A stretch of DNA of 64,000 nt from Bradyrhizobium sp. KBS0727 (GCF_005937885.2 NZ_CP042176.1:1111501-1175500); one strand, 5' to 3'; positions 42,929 through 52,702 are shown, counted from the first letter of the stretch. Program-made: numbers and translations. The notes: generated by a model not told the origin, from the sequence alone.

Positions 42929-44132
42929 TTACTTTACTAGTTCCATCAATGCCGGCTGCAGTCCGGGCGACGTCGCTGGTTCGCCCGCAAAGTAGCGGCG
43001 GATCCGCTCGAGGATCTGTTCAGCAGCGTGCCCGTCTCCGTAGGGATTTTTCGCAGTAGCCATCAACCGGTAGGCCGTTTCATTCGTCAGCAGCCGCACG
43101 GCGTGCTCGACGATGGCGTGCGCATTCGGACCGGTCGACAGCGCGGTGCCGGCCGTGACGCCTTCGGGACGTTCGGTGGTGTCGCGCATCACCAGGACCG
43201 GCTTCCCCAGCGAGGGCGCCTCTTCCTGGACGCCGCCCGAGTCGGTCAGCACCAGCTTGCAACGCGCCATCAGGGCGACGAAGTTGCGATAACCCTGCGG
43301 CGCGATCAGTCGGACGTTCGGCAGGCCGCCGAGCAGCCGGTTGACGTGCGTCAGGACGTTGGGGTTGAGATGGACCGGGTAAACGAACCGATGATCGGGG
43401 AAGCGCTCGGCCAGAGTTGCAATCGCCTGACAGATTTGCGCGATGCCATCGCCAAAATTTTCACGGCGGTGCCCGGTGATAAGCACGGTAGGTACCTGCG
43501 CCCAGTCGGCGCCGAGCAGCCGGCTCAGTTCAGCGTCGATGTCAGCGCGTATCACCGGGTCGGCGGCCTGGCGCGCCACTTCGATGCGCAGGGCGTCGAT
43601 GACGGTGTTGCCGGTGACCGAAATCGTTTCGTCGGGAACATGTTCACGGAGCAACGCTGCGCGCGCCGCCTCGGTCGGCGCGAAGTGAAGCGCGACCAGC
43701 GGCGTGGCGAGTTTGCGGTTCGCCTCCTCGGGGAAGGGCGACCAGATGTTGCCGGTGCGCAGCCCCGCCTCGACATGGCCGATCGGGATGCGCCGGTAGA
43801 AGCATGCGAGCGACGCCGCCAGCACGGTGGTGGTGTCGCCCTGTACCAGCGCCATATCCGGCTGTGCCGTTTCCAGCCAGCCGTCGATGCCGTGCAGGAG
43901 TCGGGCGGTCAGTCCCGCTAGGGTCTGGTTGGGGCGCATCACGTCGAGGTCGGCATCGACGGCAAAAGCCGAAGGTATCGGCGACCTGGCGGAACATCTC
44001 CTTGTGCTGGCCTGTCGCCACCACGGTGCAGTGAAAGTCTTTGGAGCCGCGTAGCGCCGCCACAACGGGCGCGAGCTTTACCGCCTCGGGGCGCGTGCCC
44101 ATGAAGACCAGGATGTTGCGCTTGGCGGCCAT
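42929..44132 (-). pseudogene. wecB: UDP-N-acetylglucosamine 2-epimerase, frameshifted
   Basis: The N-terminus is in one frame (44132 leftward: MAAKRNILVFMGTRPEAVKL through EMFRQVADTFGF) and the rest in another (AVDADLDVMRPNQTLAGLTA to LMELVK). The break falls at the AAAA run at 43964-43967 on the + strand; removing one base restores a continuous protein of about 400 residues. Motifs are otherwise intact: GHVEAGLRTGN, TGHRRENFG and LTDSGGVQEEAPSLGKPVLV. The enzyme converts UDP-GlcNAc to UDP-ManNAc. The rest of the gene is not degraded, so a sequencing error or a very recent mutation is likely. It starts 18 bp after the GT2-WecG fusion. Confidence 0.85.
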
Positions 44133-44150
44133 CGCTCGTTCCTGTTTGCG

Positions 44151-45956
44151 TCACTTCTGGCTCTGTTGCGCCGGCGGCCGCCCGAAGCGGCGGGCGACAA
44201 CCTCGAGGCCGGCAACCCAGCTGAATTCGCTGTTGAGGGTGAGGTAACGCTTCCAGAGCTTGCGCGGCTCCATCAGGAGCCGCCAGAACCATTCCATGCC
44301 CGCCATCTGGACCCAATGCGGGGCGCGCTTGATGAAACCAGCGAGCACGTCGAAGCTGCCGCCGACGCCGACGATGACGGGTACCTGCAGGCGCTCGCGG
44401 TGACGTTCGACCCACGTTTCCTTGAAGGGCGTGGGCATGCCGACGAACAGCATGTGCGCCTTGCTGGCCCGGATTTCCTCGATGATACGCGGATGATCGC
44501 CAAGGCTGAAGTAGCCATCGCGGAAACCTGCGATCTCGATACCGGGGTATTGCAGCCGGGAGCGCTCGACGAGCGCCGAGACGACTTCGCGCTTGGCGCC
44601 GAGAAAATAGACTCGCAACCGATGTTCACCGGCAGCCGCCAGCAGGCGCGCCATGAGGTCGACACCGGCGACGCGTTCCGGCACCGGCTGGCCGGAGGCC
44701 CGCAGCGCCCAGACCACCGACATGCCGTCCGCCAGGATCAGGCGTCCCGCACGGCAGGCCGTTGCCAGCTCCGGATCGCGGCGCATCATGCACAAGTGCG
44801 AAGCGTTCGCGGTGATCACCGTATTGGAGGAGGGCGGCTCCTGGCATAGCTCCAGGCATCGGGCCACCGCCGCTTCGATGGTCACGGTATCGAACTTGAG
44901 GCCCATCAGTTCGGCGCGCTCGGTGTTCTTCACCGAGGTTTCATCATGACCCGGGGTCGGGTGGCTCTCATGCCAGAGATGCGCCCGCTCGGCGTTGACG
45001 CGGGCGGTGGCGGCGCGCTTGCCCATGCGTAGGCAGGCGTGCTGATAGGAGCGCAGGAACTGTCTGAACTCGGGATCGTCGTAGCGCGGCAGGCCCCTGA
45101 GCCAGCTTCGCATGTAGCCCCACAACATGGCGACGCTGCCGATCAGCGCCGGGTGCGCCGTCAAGCGGTAGGTGGCGACGGCCAGATAATAGAGCGGCGA
45201 GGTGCCCATGAAATACTGACCGAACCCGGCGCGAAGCCGTCCGGTCCAGATGCCCTTCTGGCTGGCGCCCTGCGGGCGCAGATGAACGAAGCGGATCGGT
45301 TCGAGATCGACGCTCTCGGCGATCCAGCCGAGCATGCGCGCCCTGTGGCAGTCGATGCCGTCCCACATCACCTGGCGCACGAAGCCGCCGATCTCCTTGA
45401 AGCAGGCGACCCGGTAGAACTTGGTCATGCCCACCGACATCTCGTCGCCGCAGACTTCCAGCACCAGGGCGCCGCTTCGGGGGTGAACGAACCACGGCTT
45501 GCCTGACGTCGTCCCGATGCGCGGATTGCTTTCCATCCGCTCCATCAAGACCTCGAAGTAGCGAACCGGCAGGTCGAGATCCATGTCGAGCTTGCACACA
45601 TAGTCGAAGTTCTCGATCTGCACTTGCTCGAGACCAGTATAGAAAGCCTCGATGACGCCGGGCCCTACCTTGCGGCCGCCGCGATCGTCGCGCCGTATCA
45701 CGCGCAGGTAAGGCAGTCGCTTTGAATAATCTTCCAGGATCGCCGCCGTCTCGTCGGTCGACCCATCGTCCACGACCACCCAGAGCGCCGGCGGCACCGA
45801 CTGCAACGCCACGCTATCGAGCGTGCGGCGAAGGTATTGCGCCTCGTCCCGACAGGGCGACACCAGCAAATACCGTCGCGAGCGGCTCACGTTAAGGCGC
45901 TCGTCGGACGCGGCTGTCGGGTTTTCGAACAGTTCGCGATTGGGTTCATGTTTCAT
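44151..45956 (-). CDS. Fusion of GT2 glycosyltransferase and WecG/TagA/CpsF transferase
   Basis: A 601-residue two-domain protein. Residues about 28-290 are a GT2 domain: YLLVSPCRDEAQYLRRTLDS, VVDDGSTDETAAI and the KLDMDLDLP metal motif. Residues about 365-580 are a WecG/TagA/CpsF (GT26) domain: NASHLCMMRRDPEL, RLILADGMSVVWALRASG, VYFLGAKREVVSALV, LFVGMPTPFKETW and the hallmark VGGSFDVLAGFIKRAPHWVQ with WFWRLLMEPRKLWKRYL. GT26 enzymes transfer ManNAc or ManNAcA to a lipid-linked sugar, which fits the adjacent wecB. One polypeptide may add two consecutive sugars. No membrane anchor is obvious; GT26 proteins bind the membrane peripherally. Confidence 0.87.
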   Translation of the reverse strand: MKHEPNRELFENPTAASDERLNVSRSRRYLLVSPCRDEAQYLRRTLDSVALQSVPPALWVVVDDGSTDETAAILEDYSKRLPYLRVIRRDDRGGRKVGPGVIEAFYTGLEQVQIENFDYVCKLDMDLDLPVRYFEVLMERMESNPRIGTTSGKPWFVHPRSGALVLEVCGDEMSVGMTKFYRVACFKEIGGFVRQVMWDGIDCHRARMLGWIAESVDLEPIRFVHLRPQGASQKGIWTGRLRAGFGQYFMGTSPLYYLAVATYRLTAHPALIGSVAMLWGYMRSWLRGLPRYDDPEFRQFLRSYQHACLRMGKRAATARVNAERAHLWHESHPTPGHDETSVKNTERAELMGLKFDTVTIEAAVARCLELCQEPPSSNTVITANASHLCMMRRDPELATACRAGRLILADGMSVVWALRASGQPVPERVAGVDLMARLLAAAGEHRLRVYFLGAKREVVSALVERSRLQYPGIEIAGFRDGYFSLGDHPRIIEEIRASKAHMLFVGMPTPFKETWVERHRERLQVPVIVGVGGSFDVLAGFIKRAPHWVQMAGMEWFWRLLMEPRKLWKRYLTLNSEFSWVAGLEVVARRFGRPPAQQSQK

Positions 45957-46221
45957 CGGTGGACATCACTTGGCTGTCTATGCGCCGCTTTCGACCGCTG
46001 CTGTCCTTATTCGGGACATAGCGCTCGGGTGCTTGGGCGCGATGAGACGTATTCAGCAGGTATCATGCCGGACGCCGTTCGTGGCCGTTCGGGGCATGCG
46101 GTTCGCGAGTTAATGTTAAGCGGAGCTTCCGCTGGGGACGCACAAATACCAATGTCATACCAGCGTGCGACGGCAGCAACGGCACGTCGTCAGGCTCGTC
46201 GCGCGCAAGGGACTTAACCAA

Positions 46222-48150
46222 ATGAAGGCGACCACATCGGCGCGTCCATCGCTCTTTCCCTTCTACGCTACCGTGGCGATTGCAGCCGTCGGCGCTGCGC
46301 TCTGCGCGCCCTCGCGCGTTGCCGCGGCTGGCAACGAGATGGCGTCGCCATCTACCACGATCGCTTCGAGCGGCTTCCTGCCGGCGGATCGCGCGACGAT
46401 CTGGAAACCGGGGATGATGGCCGTCGGCGGCATTCCAGCGCGCTCGACGGTTTGTGCGTCGCTAACTCCAAACAGTCCTGCAGCCGACGACACGGCACGG
46501 ATACAGGCTGCGATTAACGTCTGTCCGGTTGGGCAGGTGGTGCAACTCGCGGCCGGAACGTTTTTGATCAACGGGGGCAATTTCCTGCTGATCAACAAAG
46601 GGATCACGCTGCGTGGCGCCGGACCTGATCAGACGACTTTGGCGAAGACCGACGGCGCAAAGCCATTCCAGTCCGCCGTCGGCCCCAAACCCTCGCCGCT
46701 GATTGTCGTCGGTCCGTCGATGTTCTCGACCACCGACAACAGCAGCGATGCGGTGGGCTCCACCAATCTCAACGCCGATGCCGTCAAGGGCACGTACGCG
46801 GTCAACGTCGCCGACGTGACCGGGTTCACGCCCGGTCAGATTGTCCTGCTTGACGAAGCCTCCGGCGCCGACTGGCGGACCGACCCGCAGGGCCGCGGAC
46901 AGATCTGGGCTTCATCCGACTGGCGGGTGGTCTGGAACAAGCACAAGCCCGCTGTTCAATATGTCGATGACTTCGCGCCCGATGCGTTCCCGACCACGCC
47001 GCAAAGCGCCGGCTCCTGGTTCTCGCGGCCGGACCGGCCGACCGCCGAGATCAAGCAAATCGCTTCGATCTCCGGAGCCACCATTACCTTCACGACGCCG
47101 ATCCATATTACTTACCGCGCCGCTCAGGCCGCCCAGCTCTCGCATTACGCGCGGTCGCATGTGATGAACGCCGGCGTCGAGGACCTGAAACTGACCGGCG
47201 GCGATGCCGGCAATCTCCGCTTCAACTGGGCGGCGCAATCCTGGGCGAGAAACATCGACAACACGGTGTGGCACGACGAGGGCTTTGCGATTCACAGCTC
47301 GTTCCGGATCGAGCTCCGCGAATTCTATGTTCACGATGCCGCCTGGGCGCAGCCGGGCGGCGGCGGTTACGCCATCAGCCTGTCGGCCGGATCGTCCGAA
47401 GTGCTGATCGAAAACGGCATCGCGGTCAGGGCCAACAAGGTCATCGCGGCGCGATCGGCGGGCGCGGGTTCGGTGATCGGCTACAACTACATGGACATGA
47501 GCTACATCAATACCCAGGGGTCCTGGATCGAGGCAGGCTTGAACGCCAGCCACATGGTCGGACCCCATCACGTTCTGTTCGAGGGCAATTACGGCCACAA
47601 CGCCGACAGCGACAACACCCACGGCAACAGCGTCTACCTCACCTTCTTCCGCAATCATTTGCGCGGCATCCGGGCGCCGTTCGACAACCAGGCTGGCGGG
47701 AGAATCGACGACGCCACGCAATCTCGCAACGGACCGCAACGCGCGGCCGGCCTGATGGCAAATTCCTACTGGATGTCGTTTGCTGGAAATGTGCTCGGCG
47801 CCGACGGCCAGATGGGCGGATGGGTCTACGAAACCCGCTTTGCCGACGGCAAGCCTGGAATCTGGATGCTGGGCTGGGACGCGGTTACTCCCTATCCGAC
47901 CGACACCAAGGTATCCGCCACCGCCATCCGCCACGGCAACTTCGATTATCTCACCAACGCGGTGAAATGGGATCCAGCCATCGCCGATCACACGCTGCCC
48001 GACTCGTTATATCTGACCGGGAAGCCCGCCTTCTTTAATGCTGGGCGCGGCTACACCTGGCCATGGGTGGACGCGGCAGGCCCAACCAAGCTCCACGTGT
48101 TGCCGGCCAAGGCACGCTACGATGCCGGAACGCCGTTCACGCAACCGTGA
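46222..48150 (+). CDS. Secreted right-handed beta-helix protein, pectate-lyase-like
   Basis: A 642-residue exported protein: signal peptide ending RVAAA, an N-terminal pectate_lyase_3-type start (DDTARIQAAINVCPVGQVVQ), then beta-helix coils such as GGNFLLINKGITLRGAGPDQ, HVMNAGVEDLKL, WARNIDNTVWHDEGFAIHSS and VLFEGNYGHNADSDNTHGNS. It could cleave or modify the exopolysaccharide made by this locus, as polysaccharide lyases commonly do in such clusters, but the active-site residues cannot be assigned. CAAGGGA precedes the ATG at 46222. Confidence 0.83.
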   Translation: MKATTSARPSLFPFYATVAIAAVGAALCAPSRVAAAGNEMASPSTTIASSGFLPADRATIWKPGMMAVGGIPARSTVCASLTPNSPAADDTARIQAAINVCPVGQVVQLAAGTFLINGGNFLLINKGITLRGAGPDQTTLAKTDGAKPFQSAVGPKPSPLIVVGPSMFSTTDNSSDAVGSTNLNADAVKGTYAVNVADVTGFTPGQIVLLDEASGADWRTDPQGRGQIWASSDWRVVWNKHKPAVQYVDDFAPDAFPTTPQSAGSWFSRPDRPTAEIKQIASISGATITFTTPIHITYRAAQAAQLSHYARSHVMNAGVEDLKLTGGDAGNLRFNWAAQSWARNIDNTVWHDEGFAIHSSFRIELREFYVHDAAWAQPGGGGYAISLSAGSSEVLIENGIAVRANKVIAARSAGAGSVIGYNYMDMSYINTQGSWIEAGLNASHMVGPHHVLFEGNYGHNADSDNTHGNSVYLTFFRNHLRGIRAPFDNQAGGRIDDATQSRNGPQRAAGLMANSYWMSFAGNVLGADGQMGGWVYETRFADGKPGIWMLGWDAVTPYPTDTKVSATAIRHGNFDYLTNAVKWDPAIADHTLPDSLYLTGKPAFFNAGRGYTWPWVDAAGPTKLHVLPAKARYDAGTPFTQP

Positions 48151-48539
48151 GCGGCGCGCGACGAGACGAAAGTAAGCTGTTGTGCGCGGCTTCCTGCGGT
48201 TCCGTTTCCGAAGTATTGGATTGAATTTGATAACTATCTGGCAGGCGCGATCGTGCATTCGGCGATGGCAGCCATGGAGCCGTTAATACTAACTGGGTAA
48301 AGCAGTTGTTATAGTGGCGTTATACCACCGAAAGTGCCGGTTGCGTCGATGCGTCGCGTGAAAAGGCAATGCTGCGCGCGCTATGACTGGGCTCGTGTTC
48401 GGTAAAGCAAAAACATGAAACGCTTGGGGCTACCACCGATCGATGCCTGCGGCAGGCCTTTCCTGTCCGGCGGCGGCTATCGCTGGTTTGCGAAAGCTCG
48501 TCGGCCTCACATTCATCAACCGGTCTGGCTCGCCATCTG
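48151..48539. other. 389-bp intergenic region before the FemAB-like gene
   Basis: Contains a lower-GC part (48210-48320) with CGTTAATACTAACTGGG at 48281, a candidate promoter zone. A short open frame at 48415-48540 is listed separately. No RNA gene or repeat recognised. Confidence 0.4.
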
Positions 48540-48540
48540 A
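48415..48540 (+). CDS. Possible 41-residue leader ORF
   Basis: Starts MKRLGLPPIDACGRPFLSGG and ends at a TGA that overlaps the next ATG as TGATG (48538-48542). The overlap would permit translational coupling with the FemAB-like gene. No homologue is recognised, the ribosome-binding site is weak, and the frame may be chance. Confidence 0.25.
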   Translation: MKRLGLPPIDACGRPFLSGGGYRWFAKARRPHIHQPVWLAI

Positions 48541-49496
48541 TGCGGAAATCCATCTTCCATGAAGACTGGTGGCTAGATGCGCTGGCGCCCGGACGCTGGC
48601 GCGAAGTGATGTGTCATCGCGGCGGTCGCCTGGCCGGATCGCTGCGGTTTGTCGAACGCTGCGAAGGCAATGTGAAGATCTGCGAGATGCCGCAGATCAC
48701 ACGCTTTCTCGGACCGGTCGTAGCACCTCAGTCAGGCAAGACGGAAGCGCGAACCCGCTCGACCCACTCCATCATCGCGGAGCTGCTGAAGCAGATCGCC
48801 GGTCACGATCATGTCGAGATGACCCTGGATTCCGGTTTTGGCGACCTCGCGCCGTTTCTGGCCGCAGGCTACGACGTCAAGGTGCATCCGACCTTTCTGC
48901 TCGATTGCAGCGGCGAATCCATTGAGCCGCTGTGGGCAGGCCTGCGTGACAAGACCAAGAACATCATTCGCCGGGCGCGGGAGCGCCTGACGGTTCACGA
49001 GATCGAGGATGTGAGGAAGTTCGCGAGCTTCTATGAAGCCAATCTGGAAGGCGCCGAATCCTACTTCGATCTAGCATTGCTGGCGCCTGCCTTTGCGGCG
49101 GCCAGCGCCCGCCGGCAATGCAAGATCGTTGCGGCCGTCGATGCCGAGGGTGTCGCGCACGCCAAGGTGTTCTTCGTCTGGGACGACAAATACGTGCACT
49201 ATTTCCTGTCGACGCGCGACAGGAGCGTGGCGCACCCGGGCGCCGTCAGCCTGCTGCTGTGGAGCGGGATCGAACTGGCGCATTCGCTCGGTCTGTGTTT
49301 CGATTTCGATGGCGGCATCGCAAACGATGCCAGGTATCGCTTCATGGTGGCGTTCGGTGGCGAAATCGCCAACCGTTTCGATGTCATGCGCTCGACGGCC
49401 AATTACCGGGTTCAACACACCATTCGAAAAATACCGCGGGCGCTGATGCGCAGGATATCGGCTCGCAACGGAATGGCACAGTTCGCATTGTGGTGA
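48540..49496 (+). CDS. FemAB/GNAT-type acyltransferase-like protein
   Basis: A 318-residue soluble protein that resembles GNAT-family proteins of the FemAB/BioF2-like type found in polysaccharide loci. Motifs: ICEMPQITRFLGPVVAPQSG, a central DLAPFLAAGYDVKVHPTFLL, RDKTKNIIRRARERL (the typical basic helix of FemAB-like proteins), YVHYFLSTRDRSVAHPGAVS, and GLCFDFDGGIANDARYRFMV. Such proteins transfer acyl or aminoacyl groups from CoA or tRNA. Here it may add an N-acyl group to an amino sugar. The start overlaps a short upstream frame. Confidence 0.78.
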   Translation: MRKSIFHEDWWLDALAPGRWREVMCHRGGRLAGSLRFVERCEGNVKICEMPQITRFLGPVVAPQSGKTEARTRSTHSIIAELLKQIAGHDHVEMTLDSGFGDLAPFLAAGYDVKVHPTFLLDCSGESIEPLWAGLRDKTKNIIRRARERLTVHEIEDVRKFASFYEANLEGAESYFDLALLAPAFAAASARRQCKIVAAVDAEGVAHAKVFFVWDDKYVHYFLSTRDRSVAHPGAVSLLLWSGIELAHSLGLCFDFDGGIANDARYRFMVAFGGEIANRFDVMRSTANYRVQHTIRKIPRALMRRISARNGMAQFALW

Positions 49497-49655
49497 AGCC
49501 GCGACGGAAAGCTTCGTAAACCTTAACGCCTGACATCGCGTACTGGTTACGACGTTGGATTAACTACGGTTTCATCGAGCGCGTGAATTAACGATCTGAC
49601 ATCGTGTACACCGTCGTCCAAATTGCGGACGTCAAACCAACAGGGTGTGTGAACA

Positions 49656-50741
49656 ATGCGCGTTTTGCTGACTGGACATCTCGGCTACATCGGCTCGGTT
49701 ATGACGCCCATGCTGCTTCAGGCCGGACACGAAGTGATCGGCCTCGACAGCGATCTCTATGAGCGCTGCACGTTCCCGCAAGGCGGCGTCATCAGCGACG
49801 TGCCGACCATCCTCAAGGATACCCGCGACGCCGACATCGCCGACTTAAGGAGCGTCGATGCCGTCATCCACCTTGCCGCGCTCTCCAACGATCCGCTCGG
49901 TAACCTCAAGCCGGGTCTGACCGACGAGATCAATCATCGCGCCAGCGTGCGGCTCGCCGAACTCGCCAAGAAGGCCGGCGTCCACCGCTTCGTGTTCGCC
50001 TCGTCCTGCAGCAACTACGGCAAGTCGGGCGAAGGCATGATTGACGAAACCGGCGCGCTCAATCCGGTGACGGCCTATGGCGAATCGAAGGTTGCTTCCG
50101 AACGCGGCATCGCAAAGCTCGCCGGCGACGGCTTCTGCCCGGTCTATCTGCGGCCGGCCACGGCCTACGGCGTGTCGCCGCGGCTGCGGTTCGACGTAGT
50201 GCTAAACAATCTCGTTGCCTGGGCGATCACCACAAAGAAAATCCACATGAAGTCGGACGGCACGCCGTGGCGTCCGATCGTGCATATCGAGGATATCTCG
50301 CGCGCCTTCATCGCGGCACTCGAGGCTCCGGTGGAAGCGGTGTTCAACGAAGCCTTCAATGTCGGCCAGACCGCTCACAACTACCAGATCCGCGATCTCG
50401 CAAAGATCGTCGCCGACGTCGTGCCCGGCTGCGAGGTCGATTTCGCCGACGGCGCCGGTCCGGATACCCGTTCGTATCGCGTCAGCTTCGAAAAGATCAA
50501 AACCCGGCTGCCGAACTTCAAGCCGCAATGGGATGCCCGGAAGGGTGCCGAGCAGCTCTACAAGGCATATCGGGCATCCGCCATCACGCTGGAGGACTTC
50601 GAAGGCCCGCGCTACCAGCGCATCGGTCACATCAACAAGCTGCTGGCTGACGGAATCCTCGAAACCGATCTGCGGCACCGCACGAGCGGAAGCAGGACTT
50701 CAGCCTCGGCTGGTGCTGCGCCGCTGCTGGCCGGTTCCTGA
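49656..50741 (+). CDS. NAD-dependent epimerase/dehydratase (extended SDR)
   Basis: A 361-residue nucleotide-sugar SDR. The Rossmann motif is [15 protein letters not shown]; the active-site Tyr/Lys is in [11 protein letters not shown] (YxxxK). In the position where 4,6-dehydratases have the T-D-E triad (STDEVYG) this protein has [10 protein letters not shown], so it is unlikely to be a 4,6-dehydratase and better fits a C4-ketoreductase or epimerase. It begins the sugar-modifying set, with DUF4910 gene 39 bp downstream. Substrate unknown. Confidence 0.87.
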   Translation: MRVLLTGHLGYIGSVMTPMLLQAGHEVIGLDSDLYERCTFPQGGVISDVPTILKDTRDADIADLRSVDAVIHLAALSNDPLGNLKPGLTDEINHRASVRLAELAKKAGVHRFVFASSCSNYGKSGEGMIDETGALNPVTAYGESKVASERGIAKLAGDGFCPVYLRPATAYGVSPRLRFDVVLNNLVAWAITTKKIHMKSDGTPWRPIVHIEDISRAFIAALEAPVEAVFNEAFNVGQTAHNYQIRDLAKIVADVVPGCEVDFADGAGPDTRSYRVSFEKIKTRLPNFKPQWDARKGAEQLYKAYRASAITLEDFEGPRYQRIGHINKLLADGILETDLRHRTSGSRTSASAGAAPLLAGS

Positions 50742-50780
50742 GGCTGGACGCCGGGCCAGACGGCCCATGAAAGGAGCGGG

Positions 50781-52088
50781 ATGTCCCTGGACAAACCTCT
50801 CATCGACGATGTCGGAACAGAAATCCTTGCGCTCGCCGCAAGGATTTTCCCGATTTGCCGGAGCATAACCGGCAACGGGGTCCGGCAGACCCTGCGCGAG
50901 GTCGGCGCGCATATCGACCTCGATATCCACGAAGTTGCCACCGGAACGCCGGTCTTGGACTGGACCATTCCGCGCGAATGGAACATTCGCGACGCCTGGA
51001 TCAAGAACGAAGGCGGCGAAAAGATCGTCGATTTCGGCCGATCGAACCTGCACGTGATGAGCTACAGCGTGCCGGTGCAGCGGCGGATGTCGCTCGCTGA
51101 GCTGAAGAAGCACATCTACACGCTGCCCGATCAGCCCGACCTGATTCCCTATCGAACGTCCTATTACGCGGAAAACTGGGCGTTCTGCATGCCGCACCGG
51201 CAGTTCGAGGCGCTGCGCGATGAGACCTACGAGGTCTCGATCGATTCCAGCCTGACGGATGGGCATCTCACCTATGGCGAATATCTGCACAAGGGCGAGA
51301 CGGAGGACGAGTTCCTGTTGTCCGCCCATGTCTGCCATCCTTCGCTGGCGAATGACAATTGCTCGGGTATCGCGCTGCTGACGCATCTGGCCAAGCGTAT
51401 CTCAGGTTTGCGCACCCGCTACAGCTACCGCTTCCTGTTCGCGCCCGGCACGATCGGCGCCATCACCTGGCTCGCCCGCAACGAAGATCGCGTGCATCGG
51501 ATCAAGCACGGCCTCGTCGTTTCGATGGTCGGAGACCGCGGCGGCCCGACCTACAAGAAGAGCCGACGTGGAAATGCGGAAATCGACCGCACCATGATCC
51601 ATGCGCTGAACCATTCCGGATTGTCGCCCGTGATCGAGGAATTCTACCCGTACGGCTATGACGAGCGGCAATATTGCTCGCCGGGGTTCAACCTGCCGGT
51701 CGGCCTGTTTTCGCGCAGCAAGTTCGGCGCTATTCCCGAATACCACACCTCGGCGGACAATCTCGACTTCATCCGGCCCGAGGCGTTGAGCGAGTCCTAC
51801 CGGTTGATCAACGAAACCATCGGCGCGATCGAGGGCAACGGGATCTACTGCAACACCTCGCCGAAGGGCGAGCCGCAGCTTGGAAAGCGCGGGCTCTATG
51901 GCGCGATCGGGGGCGACAAGGACGCCGCTGCCGCGAACATGGCGATGCTCTGGATCCTCAATCAATCGGACGGCACCAACTCGTTGCTCGACATCGCGGA
52001 ACGGGCAAAGCTGCCGTTTGCGGTCGTGCAAAGGACAGCCAAGCTATTGGGCGATCACGGGCTGTTGAAGCCGCTCGCATCCGCCTGA
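50781..52088 (+). CDS. DUF4910/M28-like aminopeptidase-fold protein
   Basis: A 435-residue protein matching the DUF4910/DUF2172 group, which has an M28-like peptidase domain: LDWTIPREWNIRDAWIKNEG, then LSAHVCHPSLANDNCSGIAL containing the metal His/Asp residues, APGTIGAITWLARNEDR (with E) and the C-terminal wing helix TNSLLDIAERAKLPFAVVQR. Homologues recur in polysaccharide and sugar-nucleotide loci, where they may hydrolyse or form an amide on an N-acyl sugar. AAGGAG precedes the ATG. Convergent with rfbC. Confidence 0.85.
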   Translation: MSLDKPLIDDVGTEILALAARIFPICRSITGNGVRQTLREVGAHIDLDIHEVATGTPVLDWTIPREWNIRDAWIKNEGGEKIVDFGRSNLHVMSYSVPVQRRMSLAELKKHIYTLPDQPDLIPYRTSYYAENWAFCMPHRQFEALRDETYEVSIDSSLTDGHLTYGEYLHKGETEDEFLLSAHVCHPSLANDNCSGIALLTHLAKRISGLRTRYSYRFLFAPGTIGAITWLARNEDRVHRIKHGLVVSMVGDRGGPTYKKSRRGNAEIDRTMIHALNHSGLSPVIEEFYPYGYDERQYCSPGFNLPVGLFSRSKFGAIPEYHTSADNLDFIRPEALSESYRLINETIGAIEGNGIYCNTSPKGEPQLGKRGLYGAIGGDKDAAAANMAMLWILNQSDGTNSLLDIAERAKLPFAVVQRTAKLLGDHGLLKPLASA

Positions 52089-52107
52089 TGACGAAGCGCG
52101 GACCGGA

Positions 52108-52638
52108 TCAGGCCTTGAAATCCGGCCAGCCCAGATCCTTTTCCGCAATCGTGGTAACCGGCAGCGGCCACTTCACGTCAAACGCCGGATCGTTGTAGCG
52201 AGCGCCGTCGGCGGCGCCGGGCACGTGAAACTTCGAGATCAGATAGTTGACCCGCGTGTCATCCTGCAACGTCTGGAGACCGTGGGCAAAGCCTTCCGGA
52301 ATATAGAGCTGCAGTCCGTTTTCGCCCGAAAGTTCGAAGCCGCGCGATTGACGGAACGTCGGCGACTCCGGGCGGATGTCGATGATCACGTCCCAGATCG
52401 ATCCGCTGAGACAGCGCACCAGCTTCACTTCGCCGTGAGGATCGCGCTGAAAATGCATGCCGCGAACTGTCCCCTTGCGCAGCGAGGAGGAGACGCTGTG
52501 CTGTGGAAAAGAGGTTTCGAGGCCGTGATCACAGAACTCGTTGACGCAAAAGGTGCGCACAAAGAAACCGCGGCTGTCTTGTACCGGCTCGGGACGTACG
52601 AGCCACGCGCCTTCGAGACCGATCGCTTCGAACCGCAT
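52108..52638 (-). CDS. rfbC: dTDP-4-dehydrorhamnose 3,5-epimerase-like protein
   Basis: A 176-residue cupin epimerase of the RmlC family: DSRGFFVRTF at the N-terminus, catalytic His in RGMHFQRDPHGEVKLVRCL, GSIWDVIIDIRPESPTF, and YIPEGFAHGLQTL carrying the conserved acidic/Tyr region. It epimerises C3/C5 or C5 only of a 4-keto-6-deoxy sugar. It is on the minus strand in a plus-strand block, sharing a 198-bp promoter gap with the methyltransferase. No rmlABD genes are adjacent. Confidence 0.87.
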   Translation of the reverse strand: MRFEAIGLEGAWLVRPEPVQDSRGFFVRTFCVNEFCDHGLETSFPQHSVSSSLRKGTVRGMHFQRDPHGEVKLVRCLSGSIWDVIIDIRPESPTFRQSRGFELSGENGLQLYIPEGFAHGLQTLQDDTRVNYLISKFHVPGAADGARYNDPAFDVKWPLPVTTIAEKDLGWPDFKA

Positions 52639-52702
52639 GATGAATCTCTGCTCCAGTAAGGCCAGAATTAACCAGCCCGCACGCTAGCGAATGTCGGCTT
52701 AA

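Noticed and set aside
43964..43967. Programmed ribosomal frameshift in wecB
   Set aside because: The run of four is not a known slippery heptamer with a downstream structure, and the family has no need for frameshifting; error or mutation is simpler.
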